Assembly: GCF_900106835.1 (NCBI RefSeq)
Contig: NZ_FNNR01000002.1
Span: forward strand, 248,001 to 312,000
Reading direction: 5' to 3'
DNA: 64,000 nucleotides
DNA from: Arthrobacter sp. cf158
Lineage (GTDB): Bacteria > Actinomycetota > Actinomycetes > Actinomycetales > Micrococcaceae
Positions 53,511-62,350 of the stretch are shown piece by piece. How positions within the stretch are numbered: position 1 is the stretch's first letter; every line of letters starts with the position of its first letter. The translations under genes and the position numbers were made by a program. Below the pieces are notes generated by a model, which searched no databases, was not told the origin of the DNA, and saw nothing but the letters and a program-made list of their open reading frames with translations.

Positions 53511-54817
53511 GTATTCCAGTAGTCACTGTTGGCCCATCACAAGAAGCCGTGGTTGAAGGGTTGGAGCGTCTTCAAGGTCCAGTTACTGTGGTGCGCCGGT
53601 GTGAGGAACTGACTGAACTCATTGCTGCCTGCCAAAGCGGCCTCGCCGTGGCGGCCGTTGTGGCGGAAGGCAGCGGGGAACTCACAACCACGTTGGTCGA
53701 TCGGCTCGGCGCAGTTGGCGTCATGATCGTGGCCCTGACGGACGACCCCGTCGAGATGGCTCGATTGCATTCCATTGGCGTCGTAGCGGCAGCTTCCGGG
53801 ATTGAGCCGGCTGCGCTGGCTTCCACAATTTCCGAGGCAGTTGGCCGTGACCAATCGCGCGGGCGACTGGGCTCGGGGCTTCATGCGGGCTTCTCTGATG
53901 CCGGTGCGGATCCATTGCCGGCGCCTGTCGCTGACATCGCCGAGGATTGGTCGAAGAACCCAGGAAAGATCTATGCCGTATGGGGACCCGTGGGTGCGCC
54001 GGGCAGGACACTGCTGGCCGTCAATATGGCAGCGGAGTTGGCGGCCGATGGACAATCCGTCATCCTCGTGGATGCGGACAGCTACGGTGCAAGTGTGGCT
54101 GCCGCCCTCGGATTGCTGGACGAATCGGCAGGGTTGGCCTTGGCATGCCGGCTGGCGGATCAAGGCTTGCTCGACGTCAAAGCGCTTGAGGGGGCGGCCA
54201 TTCAGGTGTTCACCAAGCGCGGCTCATTCCGCGTTCTCACCGGGACGACGCGTGCTGACCGGTGGACAGAACTCCGGGCGGCAGCACTGTCCGCAGTACT
54301 GGAACAAGCCCGGCAAATAGCGGACGTCATTGTGGTGGATGTGGGCTTTTGCCTCGAAGCGGACGAAGAGCTGAGCTTTGACAGTATGGCTCCCCGGCGG
54401 AATGCGGCCACGCTGCGCAGCCTGGAGCTGGCCGACGTCGTGTTCGCCGTGGGTACGGCGGACGCTATCGGGGTGCCGCGATTGGTCCGGGGCTTGGCGG
54501 AGTTGGAAGCTGTTGTGCCTCAGGTCAGTGCTCGTGTGGTGCTGAACAAGGTAAGGAGGGCTGCCGCGGGGCGTTCGCCGCGCCAGCAATTGGAAGATGC
54601 GTGGGTCCGGTATGGCCCGGGAATGGGAATAGACGCGTACCTCCCGGCCGATCCGGCGGCGTGCGATGCCGCATTGCTCTCTGGGTCAGTACTACTGGAA
54701 GTCGCGCCGGACTCGGAGCTACGGATGGCCATCGCTGGGCTCGTATGTGCGCCTGTCCAGCAAAATCGGAATTCCTTTGGTCGAACTACCAGAGCTTTGG
54801 GACTGCATAAGCGCTAG
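53507..54817 (+). CDS. ParA/MinD-like (CpaE/TadZ-type) protein with altered P-loop
   Basis: A 436-residue protein. Residues 1-120 form a receiver-like alpha/beta domain without the phosphorylation Asp. Residues 153-420 are a ParA/MinD ATPase-like domain. The P-loop reads GPVGAPGRT (160-168), with Arg167 where Lys is expected and no signature lysine. The Walker A-prime strand VILVDADSYG keeps its aspartates. TadZ/CpaE localisation proteins share degenerate P-loops, so this one may bind nucleotide weakly or act as a polar hub. It is coupled to the SAF-domain gene. Confidence 0.85.
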   Translation: MSIPVVTVGPSQEAVVEGLERLQGPVTVVRRCEELTELIAACQSGLAVAAVVAEGSGELTTTLVDRLGAVGVMIVALTDDPVEMARLHSIGVVAAASGIEPAALASTISEAVGRDQSRGRLGSGLHAGFSDAGADPLPAPVADIAEDWSKNPGKIYAVWGPVGAPGRTLLAVNMAAELAADGQSVILVDADSYGASVAAALGLLDESAGLALACRLADQGLLDVKALEGAAIQVFTKRGSFRVLTGTTRADRWTELRAAALSAVLEQARQIADVIVVDVGFCLEADEELSFDSMAPRRNAATLRSLELADVVFAVGTADAIGVPRLVRGLAELEAVVPQVSARVVLNKVRRAAAGRSPRQQLEDAWVRYGPGMGIDAYLPADPAACDAALLSGSVLLEVAPDSELRMAIAGLVCAPVQQNRNSFGRTTRALGLHKR

Positions 54818-54874
54818 GCTCAAATTGTGGGCTGCAGAGTCGCAGCAATCAACATGTGATGGAGGCGTTTGTCG

Positions 54875-57800
54875 ATGTCGTCAGGATCCAGCGTGGAGGA
54901 TCGGTCCGATGCAGCAGTTGTTCGTGAAGGGTTCTTCGGTGACTACTATGAGCACCTCGCAGAGGAGGACTCCCGCGCGTATTCGGCTGAACTCCTGATA
55001 TCGCGGGCATCCAACCACAGGGACGTTGCCCAGTCCCGACTCCCCGGCAACGCCGTTGTTGAAATCGCCGGTGAAGCCGACAGAAGTGTCGTCTACATTG
55101 TCACGGACGACATGCCTTTCCTGGTGGACTCTGTTAACGCGGAGCTTGTTCGCCAGAACTGCGCCATCCGATTGGTGATGCACCCCTTGTTTGTGGTCAC
55201 CCGCGACCGGGTCTCCGGAGAACTCCGTAAGATTTCGAGGGTCCCTTCAAACGTTGGAATTTCCAGTGGTGATACGGCTGCGCTTCCCAGCGTTGCGCAC
55301 CTCCTGGGCGACGGTGACAACGCATCGCACATGGAATCATGGATTGCGGTCGAAATTGACAGGGTCAGCGATGAGGCCCGCGGGGAATTGATCGCCGGCC
55401 TGCAGCGCGTACTTGGAGATGTCAGGGCCGCAGTCGAGGACTGGCCGAAGATGAGAAGCAAGGCTCTCGAATTGGCCGAGGCCCTGGGCGGCATATCCCA
55501 TCCTGAACAAGTCGCCGAACTCCGTCAGGCGCAGGATCTCCTGCGGTGGCTGGACAACGGCAACTTCACTTTCCTTGGATACCGCGAATACGACCTCGTT
55601 GACGAAGACGGCGAGGACGTCCTGCAGCTGCGTGAAGACAGCGGACTTGGACTCCTCCGTGCAGGCGACTCCACCCGTCAGGTCCAGCACCTCACAGATG
55701 CAGGGCGGAAGCGCGCCAGGGAGAAGCGGGCTTTGGTGATCACCAAGGCGAACTCCCGCTCCACCGTCCACAGGCCTGCCTATCTCGACTACATCGGGGT
55801 CAAGAGTTTCGACGCCTTGGGCAACGTCAATGGGGAACGTCGTTTCATTGGGCTGTTCGCGACCAGCGCCTACACCGGATCTGTTCGCAGCATCCCCATT
55901 GTTCGCGACAAGGTCGATGCCGTTCTGCGGAACGCCGGATTCCCGATTGACTCCCACTCGGGCAAGGACTTGCTGGGCATCCTCGAAACCTACCCCCGCG
56001 ACGAACTGTTCCAGATCGAGATTCCCGACCTGGCTGCTACGGCTACGGGCATTCAGCGACTGCAGGAACGCCGGCGGACCAAGTTGTTCCTCCGCCCTGA
56101 CATTTACGGCCGTTTCATGTCGGCTGTGGTTTACTTGCCCCGCGACCGTTACACCACCAGTGTCCGCCTCCGGATCGAGCAGGAACTCCGGGAAACTTTC
56201 CATGCCGAAAGTATCGATTACGAGGCCCGGATCACTGAGTCGGCGCTGGCCCGTGTGTTCTTCAGGATCAGGTTGCCGCGCACCGCTGAATTGGCAGAAG
56301 TCAACGTCGAAGAACTCGAGCACCGCCTGATGAGGGCCTCGCGCTCCTGGAGCGAAGGTGTTGCGGAGGTCCTGCGGGAGCACCGTCCTGCCGAGAATGC
56401 AGACATCCTGTCTGCGCTTTGGGCGGAAGCGTTCCCTGCGGGTTACCGGGTGGACTACGAAGTTGAAGACGCCCTTGAAGACATTGAGCGCTTCGAGAAG
56501 TATGGCGCCCAGGCGGAGCGGATCGGTGAAGCTGCCAAGCAGGTAAAACCGGGTGTTCACGTATATCTGCCTGAAGGTGCCGGCGAGGCACTGGAAGAAG
56601 ATGCCCGCGTCAAGCTCTACTTGATGGAACCCAAGAGCCTGAGCCAGATCCTCCCGTACTTCCACAACCTTGGACTTGAGGTTTTGGATGAGCGGCCCTT
56701 CGAGATCGAGACCGCCGATCATCGCGATTTCTTCCTGTACGACCTCGGCCTCAAGTATCCCGCGGGAGTTGATCCCCTCGCGACCGGTGACCTGCTGAGT
56801 GATTCCTTTGGTGCTGCCGTCACGGGAGCTGTGGAGTCGGACAACTTTGACCGATTGGTTCTCCGCGAAGGCATGCACTGGCGCCAGGTGGTGGTGCTCC
56901 GTGCGTATGCCAAGTACATGCGCCAAATGGGCAACACCAACTCGTTCGGATTCATCGCCGACACATTGCTGGCCAATCCCGACGTCGCAAGGGGTCTCAA
57001 CGACCTCTTCTCCGCGCGCTTCGATCCTGCTGTGCCTGAGGATTTGCGGGCAGAACGCCAAGGCGCTGCACGGGCAGCCCTGGCAGACTCGATTGAGCAG
57101 GTTGCCACCCTGGACGCGGACCGCGTGCTGCGAACCTTCGTGAACCTCATCGAATCGACGCTGCGGACCAACTACTTCCAGAACAAGGACTACCTCAGTT
57201 TCAAACTGGACCCCACATCGATCGATGGCCTGCCCTTCCCGCGGCCGATGTTCGAGATCTGGGTCTACTCGCCGAGGGTGGAGGGTGTTCACCTCAGGTT
57301 TGGCAAGGTGGCCCGTGGCGGCCTCCGCTGGTCGGACCGGAGGGAAGATTTCCGCACGGAAATCCTCGGCCTCGTCAAGGCCCAGACGGTGAAGAATGCT
57401 GTCATCGTTCCCACCGGCGCCAAGGGTGGCTTCTTTGCCAAGAAACTGCCGAACCCGGCAGTGGACCGCGCGGCATGGATGGCTGAAGGAATCGAGAGCT
57501 ATAAGACCTTCATTCGAGGCTTGTTGGACATCACTGACAACCTCGTGACGTCAGCGGAAGGCGAACGGCTGGTACCGCCGTCGGATGTCGTTCGACATGA
57601 CGGCGACGACTCGTATCTTGTTGTGGCTGCGGATAAGGGCACGGCGACGTTCTCCGATACAGCGAACGGGCTGGCAGCCGAGTATGGTTTCTGGCTTGGT
57701 GACGCATTCGCCTCAGGCGGGTCCGTCGGTTATGACCACAAGGCCATGGGAATCACGGCGCGCGGCGCTTGGGAATCGGTCAAGAGGCACTTCAGTGAAC

Positions 57801-59731
57801 TCGATCTGGATACCCAGACCGAAGAATTCACCGTGGTGGGTGTCGGAGACATGTCCGGTGACGTCTTTGGCAACGGAATGCTACTTTCCCGGCACATTCG
57901 CCTGCTTGCCGCTTTTGACCACCGTCACATCTTCCTTGATCCGGCACCGGATGCTGCAGCCTCGTTCGCTGAGAGGCAGAGGCTGTTCGAGCTGCCCCGG
58001 TCTTCCTGGGACGACTACGACCGCTCGCTCATCAGCGATGGCGGCGGCGTGTATGCGAGGCAAGCGAAGAGTATCCCGGTCTCGGACCAGGTCCGCAAGG
58101 CCTTGGGCTTGCCTGAGGGAACCACGCAGCTAAGCCCCCCGGATCTTCTCCGCGCGATATTGCTGGCTCCGGCAGACCTGCTCTACAACGGCGGTATCGG
58201 CACGTACGTCAAGGCGAGCACCGAGACCCATGCAGCCGTGGGCGACAAAGCCAATGATGCGATTCGCGTTGACGGCCGGGACCTGCGGGTCAAGGTAGTG
58301 GGTGAAGGTGGCAACCTCGGTTTGACCCAGCGGGGTCGCATTGAGGCCGCGCTGCAAGGAGTCATCCTTAATACGGATGCCATCGACAACTCCGCTGGTG
58401 TTGATTGCTCGGACCACGAGGTCAACATCAAGATCTTCGTTGACCGTATGGTGGCGGCAGGCAAGCTGGAGGCCGCTGAGCGGGCGTCCTTCCTTGCCGA
58501 TATGACCGATGAAGTGGGACGGCTGGTCCTTCAGGACAACATCGACCAAAACATTCTGTTGCTCAATGACCGGACCCGGGTTGCTGACTGGAGTCCGAGC
58601 TACGAGCGACTCATGGATTGGCTGGAGAAGTCCGCCGACCTGAAGCGCGATCTTGAAGCACTGCCCACGACGGACACCCTGCGCGAAAGGTTGGAGCACG
58701 GGCAAGGCCTGACGTCGCCGGAGCTGGCAGTCCTGGCTGCCTACGCGAAGATCGAATTGGGTGCAGCGCTACGCGACAGCAACCTTGCAGATGATCCTTG
58801 GTTTGCGGACACCATCCGCAACTACTTCCCAAAGCAACTGAGGGAAAAGTTCGACGCAGAGCTGGACACGCACCCCTTGCGGCGAGAGATCATCGCTACT
58901 GTTGTCGCCAACGACATCATCAACCTTGGCGGTATTACGTTCGCGTTCCGTGCCATAGAAGAAACGTCAGCCAATGAGGTTGCCGTTGCGAAGGCCTTTG
59001 TGGCCCTGCGTGAAATCTATGACCTCGATCCGATGGTTGCCGAGTTGAACGCCCTGCCCGCCTCCTTCCCCACAGAGCACTGGAGTGAAGTCCACCTGGA
59101 CATCCGCCGCCTGCTTGACCGGGCGGTTCGGTGGGTCCTGGGCCAGGGGATGGCGTCACAGCCTATTTCAGCCGTGGTGGAATCGTTCAAGCCGATGATG
59201 GCCCCGTTGCGGGCAAAGCTTCTTGACTACCTCCGGGGTGAGGACAAGGTCCGTATTTCCGGCTGGCTGGATAAAGCCAAGGGCTGGGAACTGCCCGAGC
59301 ACCTCGCCCACCGATGGGCGGAACTGTTCGAAAGCTACGCCCTTCTGGACATCGCCCGTATTGCCCAGACAGGCAATGAGGGCGTTGAGGACGTCGCTCA
59401 CGTCTACTACACCGTTTTCAACCGTTTCCACGTTGACTCGCTGCTCGAACGCATCAGTTCCTTGCCACGCGATGATCGCTGGCAGGCGTTGGCACGGGCC
59501 GCCCTTCGGGACGATTTGTACTCAACGGTGGCAGATATGACGACGTCGGTCCTTGAGTCGACGGAATCCGGAGCCTTGGCAGAATATCGCCTGAAGGCGT
59601 GGGAAGAGCAAAATGCCGAGCAACTCGGACGTGCCAAGACCATGTTTGATGAGGTCAACGCACTCGAGGCCGACGACATGGCTTCACTGTCGGTAGCATT
59701 AAGGCTCTTGAGGTCAATCGTCCGACGCTAG
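54875..59731 (+). CDS. gdh: Large NAD-specific glutamate dehydrogenase (GDH180 type)
   Basis: A 1618-residue NAD-dependent glutamate dehydrogenase of the L-GDH180 class. The N-terminal half contains ACT-like regulatory domains (YIVTDDMPFLVDSVNAELVR near residues 70-90). The catalytic domain starts near residue 800, with RGGLRWSDRREDFRTEILGL, the KGGFFAKKLP lysine region and FTVVGVGDMSGDVFGNGMLL for the dinucleotide fold. It deaminates glutamate to 2-oxoglutarate and is an entry point of amino-acid carbon. ATG 54875 lies nine bases after GGAGG. It is 57 bp downstream of the ParA-like gene. Confidence 0.96.
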   Translation: MSSGSSVEDRSDAAVVREGFFGDYYEHLAEEDSRAYSAELLISRASNHRDVAQSRLPGNAVVEIAGEADRSVVYIVTDDMPFLVDSVNAELVRQNCAIRLVMHPLFVVTRDRVSGELRKISRVPSNVGISSGDTAALPSVAHLLGDGDNASHMESWIAVEIDRVSDEARGELIAGLQRVLGDVRAAVEDWPKMRSKALELAEALGGISHPEQVAELRQAQDLLRWLDNGNFTFLGYREYDLVDEDGEDVLQLREDSGLGLLRAGDSTRQVQHLTDAGRKRAREKRALVITKANSRSTVHRPAYLDYIGVKSFDALGNVNGERRFIGLFATSAYTGSVRSIPIVRDKVDAVLRNAGFPIDSHSGKDLLGILETYPRDELFQIEIPDLAATATGIQRLQERRRTKLFLRPDIYGRFMSAVVYLPRDRYTTSVRLRIEQELRETFHAESIDYEARITESALARVFFRIRLPRTAELAEVNVEELEHRLMRASRSWSEGVAEVLREHRPAENADILSALWAEAFPAGYRVDYEVEDALEDIERFEKYGAQAERIGEAAKQVKPGVHVYLPEGAGEALEEDARVKLYLMEPKSLSQILPYFHNLGLEVLDERPFEIETADHRDFFLYDLGLKYPAGVDPLATGDLLSDSFGAAVTGAVESDNFDRLVLREGMHWRQVVVLRAYAKYMRQMGNTNSFGFIADTLLANPDVARGLNDLFSARFDPAVPEDLRAERQGAARAALADSIEQVATLDADRVLRTFVNLIESTLRTNYFQNKDYLSFKLDPTSIDGLPFPRPMFEIWVYSPRVEGVHLRFGKVARGGLRWSDRREDFRTEILGLVKAQTVKNAVIVPTGAKGGFFAKKLPNPAVDRAAWMAEGIESYKTFIRGLLDITDNLVTSAEGERLVPPSDVVRHDGDDSYLVVAADKGTATFSDTANGLAAEYGFWLGDAFASGGSVGYDHKAMGITARGAWESVKRHFSELDLDTQTEEFTVVGVGDMSGDVFGNGMLLSRHIRLLAAFDHRHIFLDPAPDAAASFAERQRLFELPRSSWDDYDRSLISDGGGVYARQAKSIPVSDQVRKALGLPEGTTQLSPPDLLRAILLAPADLLYNGGIGTYVKASTETHAAVGDKANDAIRVDGRDLRVKVVGEGGNLGLTQRGRIEAALQGVILNTDAIDNSAGVDCSDHEVNIKIFVDRMVAAGKLEAAERASFLADMTDEVGRLVLQDNIDQNILLLNDRTRVADWSPSYERLMDWLEKSADLKRDLEALPTTDTLRERLEHGQGLTSPELAVLAAYAKIELGAALRDSNLADDPWFADTIRNYFPKQLREKFDAELDTHPLRREIIATVVANDIINLGGITFAFRAIEETSANEVAVAKAFVALREIYDLDPMVAELNALPASFPTEHWSEVHLDIRRLLDRAVRWVLGQGMASQPISAVVESFKPMMAPLRAKLLDYLRGEDKVRISGWLDKAKGWELPEHLAHRWAELFESYALLDIARIAQTGNEGVEDVAHVYYTVFNRFHVDSLLERISSLPRDDRWQALARAALRDDLYSTVADMTTSVLESTESGALAEYRLKAWEEQNAEQLGRAKTMFDEVNALEADDMASLSVALRLLRSIVRR

Positions 59732-59763
59732 GGACACGTCCCGGCGTCGCAAATGGAGGTGCA

Positions 59764-61233
59764 GTGGCAATCTTTACGGACCCCATCAGGGAACACGCTG
59801 ATTTCGGGCCTGGAGATGCCGAATGGCTGCACCTCCTCGTCGGTGACTGGCAAATGGTCGCTGACTTGGCTTTCGCGGACCTGGCGCTCTGGTTTCCGCA
59901 CCCCGAATACGGATATATTGCCCTCGCCCACGTCCGTCCGTCGACATCCCACACGGTGTTCCATGCGGACTTCGTGGGGGAGGGCATCCGCTCGGATCTT
60001 CGGCCCTTGGTTGATAAGGCGTGGAACAGCCGCGCTATTGAACGCTCCAGTGAAACGAGTTGGAGCAGCGAGATGGCGCTGCGCGTGGAAGCCGTACCCA
60101 TGGTGCGCAACGGTAGGACGCTTGCCGTTGTGACGTCCCACATGGACTTGTCCAGCTCCCGGATGCCGTCGCGGCTGGAGCTGACCTATCGCCAGTGTGC
60201 CTACGACCTTTTGCGGATGGGCACACTGGGTTTGTGGCCGGACTTCGCTTCTCCAACAGGGTCCCGCCGCGGCGCGCCGCGCGTTGGTGATGGGCTCATC
60301 CGGCTCGACGCCGACGGAATCGTGCAGTACGCCAGCCCCAACGGTGTTTCTGCCTTCCGTCGCCTAGGTGAAGTTGAGTCGTTGGAGGGTCGCTCATTGG
60401 CGGAAGTAACTGCCGGCCTGCTCAAAGACCGGCGCATGGTCGATGAGACGTTGCCACTAGTTGTCACCGGCCGCATGCCATGGCGCAGCGAGATTGAATC
60501 GCGGGGCGTCAGTCTTTCCCTGCGGGCCATTCCATTGCGCGACGAGCAGCACCGTTTTGGTGCACTGGTCCTATGCCGTGACGTGTCGGAATTGCGTCGT
60601 CGGGAAATGGAGCTGGTCACCAAGGATGCCACCATCCGCGAAATCCATCACAGGGTCAAGAACAACCTTCAGACTGTGGCAGCCCTACTGCGAATGCAAT
60701 CACGGCGGATGGTGAGCGACGAAGCGAAACAAGGTCTGGAACAGGCTATGCGTCGCGTCGCCACCATCGCGCTCGTCCACGAGACCCTGTCGCAAGGACT
60801 CACCCAGAGCGTCGACTTTGACGAATTGATCGGGCGCCAATTCCGGTTGTCCGCTGAGGTGGCCTCGCCGTCACAGCAGGTTCGCACGGAACGTTCTGGC
60901 CTGTTCGGCGAGTTGCCCAGCGATTTTGCTACTCCCTTGGCCTTGGTTATCAACGAACTGGTCACCAATGCTGTTGAGCACGGACTGGAGGGGCGTACTG
61001 GAACCGTGTGGTTGCTGGCCGATCGGGCCGATGGGGACGGAAATGACGAATTCCTTACCGTAACTATTGCCGACGACGGCGTCGGGTTGCCCGAAGGCCA
61101 GTACACAGAGGGCCTTGGCTTGCAGATCGTTCGCACGCTGGTAACCAGCGAGCTTGGCGGATCGATCCAGTGGAGCCCACGCGAGGGCGGAGGCACTGCC
61201 GTGGAGATCGTCCTGAACCTGGCGCGGGTCTAG
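59764..61233 (+). CDS. pdtaS: Sensor histidine kinase PdtaS (HisKA_2 family)
   Basis: A 489-residue soluble sensor kinase. An N-terminal GAF-type domain (residues about 1-150) and a PAS domain (about 170-280, VGDGLIRLDADGIVQYASPN) lead to a HisKA_2 box EIHHRVKNNLQTVAALLRMQ (His295/His296) and a HATPase domain (LVINELVTNAVEHGLEG). PdtaS phosphorylates the RNA-binding antiterminator PdtaR, whose gene is not here. The neighbour whiB1 is the same as in M. tuberculosis (Rv3220c beside Rv3219). The GTG start has GGAGG upstream. Confidence 0.94.
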   Translation: MAIFTDPIREHADFGPGDAEWLHLLVGDWQMVADLAFADLALWFPHPEYGYIALAHVRPSTSHTVFHADFVGEGIRSDLRPLVDKAWNSRAIERSSETSWSSEMALRVEAVPMVRNGRTLAVVTSHMDLSSSRMPSRLELTYRQCAYDLLRMGTLGLWPDFASPTGSRRGAPRVGDGLIRLDADGIVQYASPNGVSAFRRLGEVESLEGRSLAEVTAGLLKDRRMVDETLPLVVTGRMPWRSEIESRGVSLSLRAIPLRDEQHRFGALVLCRDVSELRRREMELVTKDATIREIHHRVKNNLQTVAALLRMQSRRMVSDEAKQGLEQAMRRVATIALVHETLSQGLTQSVDFDELIGRQFRLSAEVASPSQQVRTERSGLFGELPSDFATPLALVINELVTNAVEHGLEGRTGTVWLLADRADGDGNDEFLTVTIADDGVGLPEGQYTEGLGLQIVRTLVTSELGGSIQWSPREGGGTAVEIVLNLARV

Positions 61234-61287
61234 TTTCCAGAAGCCAAACCTACCGAGCTGCGACTCCGGGGTCTGGCCATAAACACA

Positions 61288-61320
61288 GAAAGGCCGCGGA
61301 CCAATGGTCCGCGGCCTTTC
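61288..61320. terminator. Bidirectional terminator between pdtaS and whiB1
   Basis: A perfect 15-bp stem (gaaaggccgcggacc) with a 3-nt loop separates convergent genes. Confidence 0.9.
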
Positions 61321-61333
61321 GTGATCCTGTGAG

Positions 61334-61582
61334 CTAGGAAGCCCGGCGTGCACGTGCGGCACGACGCTTGAGTGCACGACGCTCGTCTTCACTCATGCCG
61401 CCCCAAACACCGGCGTCCTGACCTGACTCCAATGCCCACTGTAGGCAAGTGTCCACGACAGGGCAGCGGCGGCAGACGCTTTTTGCTTCCTCGATCTGCA
61501 GAAGTGCTGGTCCGGTGTTGCCGACTGGGAAGAAGAGCTCCGGGTCCTTGTCGAGGCAGGCTGCGCGATTACGCCAATCCAT
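61334..61582 (-). CDS. whiB1: WhiB-family Fe-S transcription factor (WhiB1 type)
   Basis: An 82-residue Wbl protein. Cys9, Cys37, Cys40 and Cys46 (C-X27-C-X2-C-X5-C) hold a [4Fe-4S] cluster, GVWGG at residues 59-63 is the Wbl turn, and the basic tail RRALKRRAARARR contacts DNA. WhiB1 binds the primary sigma factor region 4 and senses nitric oxide. The position next to pdtaS supports WhiB1. ATG 61582 has GGAGTG upstream. A CRP-like site and a GC-rich hairpin lie in its upstream region. Confidence 0.95.
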   Translation of the reverse strand: MDWRNRAACLDKDPELFFPVGNTGPALLQIEEAKSVCRRCPVVDTCLQWALESGQDAGVWGGMSEDERRALKRRAARARRAS

Positions 61583-61624
61583 GCTGATCAGTCACTCCAT
61601 TCGTGAGAACTAGATAGGGCCTTT

Positions 61625-61640
61625 TGTGAAAACATTCACG
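61625..61640. promoter_or_regulatory. CRP-like binding site upstream of whiB1
   Basis: TGTGAAAACATTCACG fits TGTGA-N6-TCACA at 9 of 10 positions. It is centred 50 bp upstream of the whiB1 start codon. In M. tuberculosis whiB1 is known to be controlled by the CRP protein Rv3676. Confidence 0.65.
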
Positions 61641-61655
61641 AGAGGCTCCAAAGGA

Positions 61656-61678
61656 AAGGGGCCCGCATGGGCCCCCTT
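61656..61678 (-). other. GC-rich hairpin upstream of whiB1
   Basis: aaggggccc pairs with gggcccc(c)ctt around a gcat loop. On the whiB1 strand it is followed by ctttccttt, a terminator-like layout. It lies upstream of the CRP-like site. Confidence 0.5.
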
Positions 61679-61809
61679 GGTCGTCTGAGTCAAGCGTTTC
61701 ATGTTAACGCCTTGTAAACAAGGGGTGTTAGTGGTCGAAATGCCCGGAATCCGTGAGCGATGCATCACATCAGCCGCCAGTGCCCTCACTGCTAGATGAC
61801 TATGTCCGG

Positions 61810-61815
61810 TAGTGT
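61810..61815 (+). promoter_or_regulatory. -10 element for a leaderless membrane-protein mRNA
   Basis: TAGTGT is followed by six bases and the GTG start at 61822. Confidence 0.5.
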
Positions 61816-61821
61816 GCCAGT

Positions 61822-62322
61822 GTGTCAAGACCTCCCATAAACCCTGCCCAGCCTGCCTCCGGACCCGATGGAAACGACGATTCCAACCAGCAGGCGCATG
61901 CCACAAGCAACGCTGCCAATGACAGCCGCCGGCCGAGGGGCATTGTGGTCATCTCAGTGGTGGTGGTGCTGGAAGCGCTTGCGCTCCTTGGCGCCGCTGC
62001 CTGGTATGCATACGAACTGCTGACGGGGGCTCCGGTACTCAACTTCTGGGGTGCCGTGTTCACGCTCGGCCTCCTTGTTGCGTTTTCAGCGTGGTTGTTT
62101 GCTGTAGGCCATTTCCTTTTCCGTGGATACAGGTGGACTCGCGCGGCAGCGCTTGTGGCCCAATTGTTTGTTCTAACTATTGGCTTCCCGACGATGACCG
62201 GGGGGCTGGTGCTGCAAGGGCTGGCGATGATCGTCCCTGCCTTGGCTGCGATCGTGTTCTTGTTCCAAAAGGACGTCGTTGGCTTTGCGTCGCGCGTTGG
62301 CGGGTCGTCCCGCGCGCTGTGA
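61822..62322 (+). CDS. Small integral membrane protein of unknown function
   Basis: A 166-residue protein with a 38-residue polar N-terminus and four predicted membrane helices (about residues 40-65, 75-98, 103-125 and 128-148). It has no recognised domain. The GTG start at 61822 lacks a Shine-Dalgarno but has a -10 element six bases upstream, so it is probably leaderless. It is divergent from whiB1 and convergent with the FtsK-like gene. Similar proteins are common in Arthrobacter, but I cannot name a family. Confidence 0.75.
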   Translation: MSRPPINPAQPASGPDGNDDSNQQAHATSNAANDSRRPRGIVVISVVVVLEALALLGAAAWYAYELLTGAPVLNFWGAVFTLGLLVAFSAWLFAVGHFLFRGYRWTRAAALVAQLFVLTIGFPTMTGGLVLQGLAMIVPALAAIVFLFQKDVVGFASRVGGSSRAL

Positions 62323-62350
62323 GCAGGTACGCCTCATGCAGGCCGGCATC

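Noticed and set aside
50398-54817. The SAF/ParA-like genes considered as a complete Tad/Flp pilus locus
   Set aside because: No pilin, prepilin peptidase, TadA ATPase or TadB/C genes are present in the window.
55337-57292. A 651-codon minus-strand open frame opposite the GDH gene
   Set aside because: It is a shadow of the high-GC codon bias. The protein has no recognisable domain, and the plus strand encodes a complete NAD-GDH here.
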